A stretch of 64,000 nucleotides of DNA from Scytalidium lignicola (lineage: Eukaryota > Ascomycota > Leotiomycetes): NCBI GenBank assembly GCA_002812745.2, contig NCSJ02000157.1, positions 32,396 through 96,395 on the forward strand. Direction: 5' to 3'. The translations under genes and the position numbers were made by a program. Numbering within the stretch: the stretch's first letter is position 1; each line of letters starts with the position of its first letter. Positions 1 to 10,507 of this stretch are shown in pieces. The notes beneath the pieces are model-generated. The model had not been told where the DNA came from. It did no database searches and was given only the letters and a program-made list of their open reading frames with translations.

Positions 1-42
1 ACCACCATTGCATGCCTTGCGTGTCCTCCTTGGCACTCTACC

Positions 43-519
43 TCAGGAAGGCGGCTCGTCGCTCACTCTGAGTGCCAGAATTTCTTCTTCTTTTTCCTTC
101 TGTAGGACTGTCACTAATTGCATAAACAGAGTAATGTGGAAATGAAGATTTCTCAATTCTACCTTTGTCAAGTATCTAGGAACGCAAAAGTGCCACTCTT
201 CGTTGTAAAACTACCCACAGTCTTAGCATCTAACTATTAAAGCTGTTTCAAATTGAAATACTTGAGTCTGGAAGTTCCAATTCCCGAATTTGGTTTTTAA
301 AAAATCAGTTACAATTGCATCGGTCAATCGGTAATGTGGCACCGAGTCCCATACCCAGGACGATTGATCCTGTTGTGATTGTTGATACTGTTGTGGTTGT
401 TGGGCCTGTTGTGGCTGTTGTGGCTGTTGATACTGTTGTGGCTGTTGTTGTTGTGGTTGTTGAGTCTGGTTGGTATGCTGATAGTAGTAGTGTGACGAGG
501 CCGAGTCGTAGTAGGACAT
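43..519 (-). CDS. Q-rich low-complexity protein, tentative two-exon model
   Basis: From the ATG at 519 the frame encodes a short tyrosine-rich start (MSYYDSASSHYYYQ), then about 35 residues that are mainly QQP/QQY repeats, then a non-repetitive tail with WVWDSVPHYRLTD. The frame closes at 223. A donor after the codons for NFQTQ (about position 256) and an acceptor near 110 would join it to a charged stretch (KEKEEEILALR) ending at 43; this second exon is inference. The Q tract is a CAA/CAG microsatellite-like run, so its length may vary between strains. No family is recognised. An upstream in-frame ATG at 591 exists, but the tyrosine-rich start looks more natural. Whether this is a real gene remains uncertain. 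Confidence 0.35.
355..478. repeat. Imperfect CAA/CAG-type microsatellite
   Basis: On the minus strand this is a run of CAA/CAG/CCA triplets interrupted by TAT, coding mainly Gln, Pro and Tyr. It is the low-complexity core of the Q-rich ORF. Confidence 0.6.
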
Positions 520-845
520 TGTGTTAGCAACTCCGATTAGGCTAAATTGGAAGGCGATAAACAAATTGCCGCACTCTTGAGGTAAAGACAATTGCAGAGA
601 TATTTAGAAAAGCGAGGGAAGTGGCGAAGTGAGAATCAACCATGGTTAGGCTGTCTGAGGAGGAAGATTGTTTAATAGATGCTCAACTGGAGAATCAGGC
701 TCTGACGAGGCGATCGAGGCAACTCGAACATGCAGTATTCATGCCCTGGATATCCCAAGTTACACAAGGAAATTCAGTGGTACACACTCATGATGAAGGT
801 GTGGATGGTACAATGATGAGGCTCGAAGAGCGGTCAAAGGTATGA

Positions 846-1593
846 GCATCGCATCCATTGGGGCAGTAGATCCATTATCAACGAATCCAGTTGCTTGAGT
901 CTTCGTCCTGTCCTACCACATTATGCCTTACTAGGTGTCGCAAGCGCCTCTTACCTTCTTTCCTTGCGCCCAACTTTGCTGGATAGTAGTAATTCACAGT
1001 CAGAATGAAGCCTTATGAAAATCAGGCATACGCAAAGATGATAGCTTTCAATTCTATATGCCTCGCTAGGTTTCGTATTTCATGACCATATGTGTGAACC
1101 TTGATCGTATTCCCTGATTCCAAGATATGATAGTTCTGTACTCCATTGCAATGTGCATTTCCAATCCCACGAGACCATACCTGCGGCCCTGACAACCGAG
1201 AACATGCTAGTAAACATGGCCACTAAGGAAAAAATTATAATACAGTGAAAGGGACCATAAAGTCTCATTAACTTAAAGACTATATATACAGCTTTGAATA
1301 TAGGAAGGGTATCTTATACAATGCCAGAAACATCACCGGCTTTTAAACAAGCAAGCTACGGAAACAAAAATCAGACGACTTCTAACATTCGAAAATAAGA
1401 GAAAGGGGGACAGAATATGTAACGCCAAAATAAAAGGAAGTAGCACAGAAGAAGAAAGCTTGATATGTGTAGAAGTATCAAGATGACTATCTTGTTGCAA
1501 TCATCTATCGAAATGGTTATTAATGGCACCCAGAAGCATCTTCCAGATATTGCCGTTGTAAGGCTCTGTATCCACAATGTCTCTATATCCAAG
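846..1593. other. Spacer without a supported gene
   Basis: Only short ORFs without recognisable domains are present. The region is moderately AT-rich and forms the 3' side of the kinase-vWA gene. No repeat or RNA gene was recognised. Confidence 0.4.
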
Positions 1594-4577
1594 TCAGCAA
1601 AAACTAATATTTCCACCAAAGAGTATCAAGTTTCGAGGGGAAACATACAAATCGAGTCCAAGTCCATCGTCGAGAATTTTCAAACGTTTCAGGCCCTCTG
1701 GGTCGTTCCCGAAGCTGATAAATTGGATGCCAACTTGTCCCTTCTCGAAACCAAGATGTTTTAAGTGATTAACCAGATTACGGATTGGAGTAACTGCATC
1801 GTCCGAACCTTCCCATTTGCCATCGGTAAAGATATATAGACTCATTCGCCTGACATCTTTGAGGCCTTTCCGCGGAGTTTTCCAGGGAGACCTACGGGGC
1901 TTCTGCTCGCGGAGTTTGGACTGATAGCCATCTAAGATATTGCTAAGGGAAAAAGTTATATTGGTGGCTCCAAGCCGGGACGCCGACGTTAAGGCATTCA
2001 CTAGTGGCGTAGTGTCTTTAGCTCTTATAGGCACTCCATCAGAAACAGTGAAGTAGAGTTCCAGCCCGTCGGGATCGGCATCTTTAATCATCCAAGCCAA
2101 CACTCCGAGCAAAGCGATGACATCATGCCAATGAGGCTCCATGGAAGCCGAATTATCGATGAGAAACACCTAGGTGGTATATCAGTATAGCAAATAGATT
2201 ATAGGCATGGGATAGATGCAGTGGTGCCCACATGATCGCGTTTATTCAAGTGCCGCAGGAGCCAATGGTAAGGAAGGGCCCTCTCAGTCACTAGCTTCAT
2301 CTTCTTCGACTTCTTGTACTCGAGCGCGGCAGCAAGGGAAAGTTCTGGCTTAGGACTGTCCGGTTTGGGCGTCGGGGTGGAAGGGCCGTCCATTTGACCC
2401 ATCTGAAGAAATGAGGGTGTATTGGAGAGTTTGTTAGTTTCAGTTTTACCCTTCCCTTTAAATGACTGCTGTCTATCGACACGCTCGTCTGCGGCTGGTA
2501 GTGGGCTGATAAATCCATTAGTAGCTTCCATAGGAAGAGTTGGAGCCTGAAAATTTCCACGGGTGCTTATAGACCTCGTCGGTTGAAACTGCCCATCATC
2601 TTCTTCTTCGCTCTCATCCATGCCAAGGCTGTTTGACTCAGGATAATGGTCTCCGTCGTCCATATTTGTATCTTCAGGCGATCGATGCGACACGGCTCGG
2701 TGCAGTCTTGAGTTTTGCAACGCTGTTCCAGACAAGGGTCTCGAGGACGATGACCCATTCCAGGTTGCAGGTCGATCCTCTCGACGGACCGGTGCATCCA
2801 TGGCCCAAGGTGGGGGCGGAATATTTGTAGGTTTGCGTGGCCCACTATCAGAAACGCTCATACGCGCTACTCTATTGAGCTGCTCATTTGCTTCCATGAC
2901 GATTCTCTGTGACTTTTTCAAGAGCTGTTCAGCATTGGGGCGAGGCTGCCATGGCCACAACATCTCGGAGACCATTACGTCAAGAACCTTTCCGGAAATA
3001 TGGTCGCAAGTACGTGCAATGCTTTGAACATGCTTATGCGTTTGAAGAACAATGTCCAAGACATCGTCTCCATCATGGAAACAATCTCCGCCATTGAAGG
3101 GTGGCATGATCTGTTCAGTCACTCTCTTTCGTTTCTGTCTATATTCTTCAATACCTTTTGATCCAAGGACAACCCAGACAGCTGCTTCGCTGAATACACA
3201 ACCAAGAGACCATATATCGACNTTTTTGGCTCACTTTGAGGCCATGTCGGTCAATTAGTTGGCTGGATCTGTAGCACTCTGGTGCTCCTATTCAAGTAAA
3301 CATTAAGTAACTCAACGGGGCACTCGTCGAAATTTACCGTAAGTACGAGTCCCATGCGCCTCCCTTGTAGTACCATCTCTCTGCGAAGCCAACCTTTTGC
3401 TAAAATGACTAATACCAAGGTCCGCCAGTTTAATCGGGCACTTATAGATTGACTTTGAACTATCGCTCATAACCAAGAAATTCTGCGGTTTGATATCTTG
3501 ATGCCACCTAAATATGAGGTGAGCACAAAGAAGAACCACGTGTGAAGTAACATACCCTTGGAAAATTCCCGAGTCGTCTACTTCATCTGATTCAACATCA
3601 TGAATGTTGATCAAAGCTGGGATGACCCCAAACAGACTCGACCAAAAATCGACAATATCTTGGCCAGTTGATGGAGGGTCGGTTTCCTTGAAGTACTGCG
3701 CCAGAGAGCCACGGTCGGCAAACTCTAAAATGACATTGAAAGTATCTCCATGTATGTAGCTCCCATAGAACCCTATTATGTTGGTCTTTGGGTTGTTGAA
3801 TGCTTTTAGGTGTCTGAAAGCTTCGACTTCTTTGTTATAGTACGTCTCCGCATCTTTCGAGAGGTAGGTCTTGAGGACGAATGTGTGAGCATTTCGCTCT
3901 GCTGAGCTCTGCAAAATGTTATAGTCTGAACTTTTAGACATTTATAGCTGTTTTCTTGCTTTTTTGGGACTCCCGGGTCGACGCAGTTCATCGTACGCTT
4001 CATGAAGAATAATCCGATGAAGAACTGCACTGCCGCCAGTATTGAGCTTCTCCTTGTGTATAATCGGCAGAATCCTATCGGATTCTAGTCGTAGATCTGT
4101 CACATTATGCAGTATAGGAACACAGAATGTCCACTGCTCTTTGCAGAAGCGAAGGTAAAAATCATCTGCGGATTGTGGAAAGCTTCGTCGACGGTCGTCA
4201 GGATCGAACGGGAGATTCTTGTCGGATAGTCCATCATATGACGTGAAATAATGAATATATCTCCCCTTGCCGATACGAAGGAGAATGCAGATGACTCGCA
4301 AATAGTCACGGATGATGTGGGCAGAATCGACAGGTGGCACCAGACCAGGGAACAGCGCAGCCAAGATCTCATTAAGTTTGCGATAATCATTGCCCGCAAG
4401 ATATTTTTCCACGAATGTTATTGGTACGAATTCTCTTGTCTCGTCAGTCGTAGGGTTACTGTAGCTTGTTGTGAGCTTGCTTCTGACGTGTTCGAGGAAG
4501 CCTTGGATGCGTGGGTCGTGATCGGGTTGGGGTAATGCTTCGTCCCGACCCATGGAAGGCTGCATGAAAGATGCCAT
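1594..4577 (-). CDS. Protein kinase fused to a C-terminal von Willebrand A domain
   Basis: Four exons (4577-3556, 3507-3338, 3287-2232, 2169-1594) give about 940 codons. After an N-terminal region of about 170 residues comes a kinase domain: glycine-loop GGSAV near residue 181, a VAIK-like lysine in FVLKTYL near 233, catalytic loop HQDIKPQN near 342, DLG in place of DFG, then APE near 398 just after an intron. A proline/serine-rich linker follows, then a vWA domain (about 749-940) with the MIDAS motif DNSAS at its start. The 48-nt intron at 3508-3555 keeps the frame, so it is easily missed. Two defects: an in-frame TAA at 3942-3944 (codon 212, inside the kinase N-lobe), and one surplus base next to the N at 3222. 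The TAA may lie in an intron I cannot place, or be a real nonsense change. Role: probably Ser/Thr phosphorylation; substrate unknown. A more upstream ATG exists at 4778. Confidence 0.75.
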
Positions 4578-4778
4578 GTGTGGCCCGTCGAGTTCCACTG
4601 AGGGGGCGCGCAATCGAACTGTAGCAACGCAATGGTTGCTTCGACAAGAAGCTTGCGTAACAGGTTGAGAATACCTGGGCCACGAGTTAAGTTGTCCGAG
4701 GGGTTGTGGGAAGCCCTGCGATAGCACCGGCCTTAGGCAACAATTAAATCGTCTTCCCCATACCTCCCCGCACTCCAC

Positions 4779-6301
4779 TTATTAAGGCGTGGTGGGCCTG
4801 ATCTCCGCCCCCTGCAAAAGCTTGTCTTCGATTTGTCACCTTTCCCATGGGATGCAGCGAGTTAACCACTCTAAAGAAAATAATCCAGGTGCACATCTCA
4901 CTATGTTTATAAATTTTACTATGGTGGATTCTTGGCTTCTCTAGTTGTGCTTTCGAAGTGATTTCATCCTGTGAAGAACGTGCAAAGATACCTTTACCTT
5001 CCGGATCTGGCGGCTGACCACTGAGAACACCAAATTCAATTAGCCTTTTGCAAGTGTAATCTTAAAGGTATCTGATTTCTATCTATCAGTGCGTATTCTC
5101 TTCAAGTACTTCCACGGTTTAATCGTGAAACTATGTTCTTCGATACCATCACCGCGGTGACGGATGGAGATGGGCCGCTCCACTTGAGATTTATGCGCAG
5201 TAGGTGCAAGGAATCTATCTACCTGGACAAGATCTATACAAGACATGGCTGAGAAAGTTACGGCCTTTGCGAGGCCGCAGTGCTTGCATATTCAGATGAC
5301 ACAAGAAGAGCGACTTGCTATGTGGTTACTCATATTTTATATTACCTTCCAGATTCAATTATCAGCTAAGACTTTGGGTGTGATGATGTCGCACCGGCAT
5401 CTCCGAATTCACTGGTCTGCAAGGGCATGCATGTACTTGAGGCACTTCGAGCTGGACAAGCGTCAATCCTATCCAGGTTGTAGGTGAGCTGACCCACAGG
5501 GGTAAGTTCAGTTGACCCAGAACGCTAACGGTAAAAGGTCGGCTAACCCAAAAAAACTAACCTGACCCATCTACTTTATTATTAACAATTATTATACAAA
5601 TAATAAATTGTACTGTATAATATTAAAACCTACCTAATTAATATAATAAAAGTAATCTCTTCATAATAATATCAAGTACATAAAGATATATTTATATTTC
5701 CTAAAACATTGCTTCGTATGCTTGTAATATCAAACTGTCGGTATACTCTCATAGCGCATGGCACGATGTAATCCATATAATTACAGTATGCTAGTTGTGT
5801 TATATTGGGAGATTCATTCATGTTGTATTCAAAGGTTGGGAGCGGAGGTATGGCTGGTAGGGTCATACGCCCCCAGCTATCTTATCGGGGCTAGCTTACA
5901 ACGTGACTTTCACGTGACATATTTACTAGCTACCAACACAAACAGCCCGAAACAGTCCCATTTTCTTTAAAAAAAAAAATTCCGGACTGTTTTGGTTTAT
6001 TCGACGTTATAAACACACTGAGCAATTTTAGGAATTATAAAATATATTTATTCAGCCATGTCCAATGGTGCTACTGCACTGCCCAAGGCTCTCTTTATGA
6101 GGCTGATGGTGGAGGCGAAGCACTTGGCACCTCCTACAGCCTTTCTTCTCTGTTTTCGCAAGGACAGCTGACGGTCTAAGATATATGCCCTTTCTTCTCT
6201 TGAAATTTATTAGAAGTCGAGTCCAAAACGCAATTAATTCTAGCATTTGATTCTATACTCGGAAGCTCCCGCGAACCTCGTAGGGAGCCAGGATCCGAAC
6301 A
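4779..6301. other. Spacer with an AT-rich decayed stretch
   Basis: No gene is supported. Positions 5560-5720 are very AT-rich with many TAATA-type words and look like an old mutated repeat. Short ORFs here (for example 5245-5487) have no family resemblance. The last few hundred bases should hold the promoter of the 1136-residue gene. Confidence 0.4.
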
Positions 6302-9300
6302 ATGAGCACAGTGAGCAAGCTGCAAGGCGCGCTCAGCGTTATCTCAAATGAAAACGTGCTGGCTCTTGCGCACCTCAATTTCGACTTTTCGCTCTTCAAA
6401 GTGGAAGCCCCTAAGGAATTCGAGGGCCTTGGAGCCACTCTTTCAACTCAGCGAAAGGCTGAGGCTGAAGGGGGCTCTTGTCACCAAACGGCGAGACGGG
6501 TTGGAGCACTATTCGAGCAAATATTACCAAAAACACCTGAGCTTGTCCGTGCCTATGGTGAGCGTGCGTCTGCCATCTCGAAAATGCCTGAAGTTAATCC
6601 TAAGGGCGGTCGAAGTCATGGGATCTTTGAGCGCCAAGTTGGGGCTGACGGAACTTCTATCTGGGCTGCTGCAACCTCGGGATCCAGTGCAATTGCGGTA
6701 CATTTACTGGCATGCATGCTGGCTCGGATTTGGACAGCTGATAAAGCCACGTCTGTGTGGGTTGAAATCGTTGAACAACGAAAGGCTGCGATACGGCGAA
6801 CGTGTGATGGCTCAGAGTCACACCATTGGTCAACATTATTGGCCGCGGAACAGGAAATTTCAAGAAAGGAATTGGCAAACTGGGATGCAAGTGCCCGGGC
6901 ATGGTTGAGGCGTGCTGATGAGGCAAAAGCGCATCAACAGACACAGCTTATGCTTATCGTCAAGAACGTCAACCTTCCGGTCAATAACATAGGCGACACA
7001 TACGAAAGTGTTATGCACGCATGGGATATTGCAATGGTCACCATGGAGAAACTCCTAAACGGGATGCCGCATCTAGTACACAGCGGGGCCATATTGCTCG
7101 GACTTTCGTCATGGCATATTTATCCAAATCTCAACGTCCTAAGCAGCGGCCAGAAAGAGATTCTACTTAAAGACGAGCTGATACCAGTAGGAGGAATCCT
7201 CACTATTGGCCTTCAGGACATGACAAGAAAAGGAGATAGCGGTGTCCGCTGGTCGTTGCCTCTGGCCCACCTGCGCTTTTATGGGGAGCCCGTGGTCTCT
7301 TCTGGAAAAATATCGCAAGCTACTGAACGAGTATCAGTAGATGACTTTCTACAAGTTGTGCTGGGATGCGTTCTTGCAAGCTGGGGATTTACGACTCCGG
7401 CTACCGCAAAACCTGCTATCACGTTACTATCAGAGATGTGGAAATTTCTGCAAAGATCTGTGGCCAGGCTCGAAGCAGAAAACCAAGAATCGTTACAAAG
7501 ATTAGCTACTATGAGAGACTTCGAAAAATCTACCCCAACGCGGGGAAGAAAGAGAAAACGGCGTGGCGGAAAGCGTGCCGCAACTACAGGGGAGACACCC
7601 CGTAACCCAGAGGTTGTTTGGCATGGGGAAAGAGTAGAACCGGCGGAGTCAATTGCAAACAACAAGCTATTGAAGGACCTGAAAGACATCATTGAGGGAA
7701 ATCAAAGCTGGCCTATCCTCCTAGCCGCCACGGCTGATCTTTTTGTCCAATCAAAAGGCATAAAACGAGATCAGAATGAGATGCTTCAAAAGCTTGGACG
7801 ACGAAATGTTGATTTTCTTGGCAACCCTCCCCCAGGGATGGAACCCCTTTTTGGATTCTGCAAGCAGAATGCTATTTCAAAGCTTTGCAAGGACCAAGAA
7901 ACCCGAATTTCAATTCTTCGTCAGCTCAGCAGTAGCCTTGGACTTTCGAGTCATGCCGTCATTAAGTACCGACTAGAAAATCCTGATCGCAATGAAATCA
8001 ATAGCGATGGCGCAATACTCGCCGGGCTCGCCACTGCTGTGGCCTCTGCGAGTGGAGAATGCCCTATGGCCCATGAAGATGCATCTGCACACCGACGTTG
8101 GTTAGCGGCTGACAAGTGGAAAATTATTGACGGTTCGGACGTGCTCGACATTCAAAGAATGTGGGAGAATATTGATACAGGTGACGAGCACCTCATAGAA
8201 ATTATGTCCGTCTCTAAGGATGTCAATACACACCATAGCACGGGCTTCACCTGGTTTAGACCACCTGAACAGTTTATGAGCTCTTCCTGCTCACAGCGTG
8301 ATTACAGTTCACCTCTGTACTGCAATATATACGGCGACCCCGACGATGCCGCCCTTTACATAGCATCTTCTGGTGGGGAGCTATCAGAAAGCAAGACAAA
8401 GATGGCAAGCATCAGCTGGAGTCATGCGTCCATATACGCGTTCAAGTCTGACAGTATCAGCGCCTCAAAGCTTGTGGATTATTTTGGCACTCAAGATGGG
8501 CTAGGTACCGACCCATATAGCCAGTCACTAAAGGGTGTATGCATCACTGTTGATCTATATCGTCATATCCGAGGGGCTACAGTTTCATTACAAGTAGTGA
8601 ACAAACCTTTGAGCAAGGCATTGTGGATACCAAAGGAACTGAATGGAGTTGAAAGAAGAGAAGACATCATCATGGCATCCCAATCTGACCACGACGATTC
8701 AGCTTCCGACAACATGAACACTGACAACATGAGCACTGACGGCGACAATAACCTTAACCTGAAAGGGATCAACCAGACGCTTTCAACGGCTCCAATTCAG
8801 GATGAATTAAAAAATGCCCAGAGGCATAAGGAAGCAGACGAGTCAAAAAACCTTAGAGTGTCTGTTGGTGAGATGGAGCCCAGTGACCCGGAAGACATAC
8901 ATATCTGGCCGCAATGGCGAGCACCCACAGTGACCCGAGCTGATGCATTTGCATGTATTGCATATTTTGAATCTGGGATGTATAATATTGCTCCCACAGG
9001 TTTACAACAGGTCATGGCATTATCTTCAGGTGACTCCATTTATGTTACCGCTGCCCTTATTTGCGACCCCAACGAAACGCCGAAAAGAAACGAGATTCGG
9101 AGAATCATTGGTAACGTTGGCCAACCGGGTATATCGATGCTTGTGCCTCCATCTAATCAGCTAGTACGCAAGATTGATGTTACTCAATACATGATCGTTC
9201 GCCACGAGGATTACGATGAGACTATATCCGATGAGTTTTCGAAGACCCAGATGGAGCTGTCATTTTCAGGATATGACCAGACCATCGACATTGGCTCCCA

Positions 9301-9712
9301 TGGTGCAAAAGATGCCGTGGCCTATTTTCTCGAAGCCCTTATCAGAGTCCACGATGCAGGACGGTGGGTTGCTGACGTCGACGTTCTTTCTGCGCTCGAC
9401 AGCAACCTGTTACATCGGTTCTCTTGTAAGTGCGCTGTAAAAGCCCAAGAAATGTCCAGCAAATTAGAAGATGAGTCTTCTAATGCAAATCACGCCCCTA
9501 AGCTTGTCGCCATTGATAACTGGGAAGAACTTCTTCAACGCCCACTAGAAGCATCCATTGTACGAGCTCATCAGAACTGGCTTGCAAGATTAGCTGCCAC
9601 TTCATTTTGCGTCAATCGCGGATATCCGACGTATGTTTTGCCGGAGAAAGCATGCTGGAGGTGTTTGCGACACCAAGGAGAACTTGGTCAAGACAGTGTA
9701 CTCATTCTGTAA
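6302..9712 (+). CDS. Large intronless fungal protein of unknown function (1136 aa)
   Basis: One uninterrupted frame of 1136 codons, so it is certainly coding; the ATG at 6302 follows an in-frame stop closely. The N-terminal part (to about residue 330) has the look of a conserved fungal family seen in several ascomycetes without a known role, but I cannot name a domain. At about residues 412-428 there is a strongly basic stretch (GRKRKRRGGKR) that could be a nuclear localisation signal. Around 790-820 there is a Ser/Asp/Asn-rich acidic linker. No signal peptide, membrane segment or catalytic motif stands out. It lacks introns, whereas most intact genes here have them. It has no close partner gene: the nearest neighbours are a transposon downstream and a spacer upstream. 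A DNA- or chromatin-associated role would be speculation based only on the basic patch. Confidence 0.85.
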   Translation: MSTVSKLQGALSVISNENVLALAHLNFDFSLFKVEAPKEFEGLGATLSTQRKAEAEGGSCHQTARRVGALFEQILPKTPELVRAYGERASAISKMPEVNPKGGRSHGIFERQVGADGTSIWAAATSGSSAIAVHLLACMLARIWTADKATSVWVEIVEQRKAAIRRTCDGSESHHWSTLLAAEQEISRKELANWDASARAWLRRADEAKAHQQTQLMLIVKNVNLPVNNIGDTYESVMHAWDIAMVTMEKLLNGMPHLVHSGAILLGLSSWHIYPNLNVLSSGQKEILLKDELIPVGGILTIGLQDMTRKGDSGVRWSLPLAHLRFYGEPVVSSGKISQATERVSVDDFLQVVLGCVLASWGFTTPATAKPAITLLSEMWKFLQRSVARLEAENQESLQRLATMRDFEKSTPTRGRKRKRRGGKRAATTGETPRNPEVVWHGERVEPAESIANNKLLKDLKDIIEGNQSWPILLAATADLFVQSKGIKRDQNEMLQKLGRRNVDFLGNPPPGMEPLFGFCKQNAISKLCKDQETRISILRQLSSSLGLSSHAVIKYRLENPDRNEINSDGAILAGLATAVASASGECPMAHEDASAHRRWLAADKWKIIDGSDVLDIQRMWENIDTGDEHLIEIMSVSKDVNTHHSTGFTWFRPPEQFMSSSCSQRDYSSPLYCNIYGDPDDAALYIASSGGELSESKTKMASISWSHASIYAFKSDSISASKLVDYFGTQDGLGTDPYSQSLKGVCITVDLYRHIRGATVSLQVVNKPLSKALWIPKELNGVERREDIIMASQSDHDDSASDNMNTDNMSTDGDNNLNLKGINQTLSTAPIQDELKNAQRHKEADESKNLRVSVGEMEPSDPEDIHIWPQWRAPTVTRADAFACIAYFESGMYNIAPTGLQQVMALSSGDSIYVTAALICDPNETPKRNEIRRIIGNVGQPGISMLVPPSNQLVRKIDVTQYMIVRHEDYDETISDEFSKTQMELSFSGYDQTIDIGSHGAKDAVAYFLEALIRVHDAGRWVADVDVLSALDSNLLHRFSCKCAVKAQEMSSKLEDESSNANHAPKLVAIDNWEELLQRPLEASIVRAHQNWLARLAATSFCVNRGYPTYVLPEKACWRCLRHQGELGQDSVLIL

Positions 9713-10364
9713 TACAGGATGCTTCAATATTATAAATATTTGAATTATATGTGTTCAATTTTTGAGTGAATTTATTTTTGGAAGGAAAGTTAGTATAATC
9801 ATGTAACAAGCGATTTTAATCAATTTTTCAGAAACCCATACTAGAATATTGCCAGCCTTGATATTGTATTATTTTTTTGTTAAGACAAAGTATAAAGTAA
9901 TCTATGAGATGATTAGTGGGCCTGGTTTGGTTGGGGGGTTAGAGCTTATTTGAGTTTAACGTAGCTTGTTCAGGTATAATTAATGTAACCCCATTTGAGT
10001 TTACAAGTAAGTTAACTGTAACCACTTTGCATAGGGTTCCTTAGTTATTTACTACAAGGCCATGGTTAGGATATGACTGCAGCTAATTAAGCCTGGTAGG
10101 AGCTGGTAGATTCTAAGCTGTATGAGTAGTCGCAAGCATAAATCGACTATCCTTTCTTTCGGGAGACAGATCAGTTTTATCTGACTTTGGCCACTGGAAC
10201 TACTTGATATACACTACGTCTGGATACTGGCTGCTTTGTTGTTACCAGCCTGTATATACTTGTATCTTATCACCTTTTACAGCACGCACAAACCTTTCAA
10301 TTCTTGTCTATTAAACTATGTGAGTGGACAACATTTAGCTTGCCATAATCCATAGATCTATATA
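9713..10364. other. Spacer between the large orphan gene and the integrase element
   Basis: AT-rich 3' flank, then a 10.0-10.33 kb segment that could be a solo LTR (TGTAACC start, GGACAACA end) but has no matching target duplication. No gene is supported. Confidence 0.35.
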
Positions 10365-10385
10365 TGTTCTGGCCCATACGCCAAC
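10365..10385 (+). repeat. Left terminal inverted repeat of the integrase element
   Basis: 21 bp, perfectly complementary to 12409-12429. Followed at 10390-10445 by shorter direct and inverted copies of the GGCCCATAC / CGCCAACTG words. Confidence 0.75.
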
Positions 10386-10507
10386 CTGGCTGGCCCATAC
10401 ACCAACTGACCGGTTTGCGTATGGGCCGGCCTATTCGCCAACTGCCACTTTTTGCACCACTTTAACAACCACCTGTTAGGCCATTTCAAGTGCCATTCAA
10501 TTGCTAA

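Noticed and set aside
642..845. Plus-strand ORF with a donor-like GTATGAG at its end, possible first exon
   Set aside because: No family resemblance and no convincing second exon; kept out of the gene list.
10017..10332. Possible solo LTR (TGTAACC...GGACAACA)
   Set aside because: No matching target duplication and no second copy in the window to define its ends.
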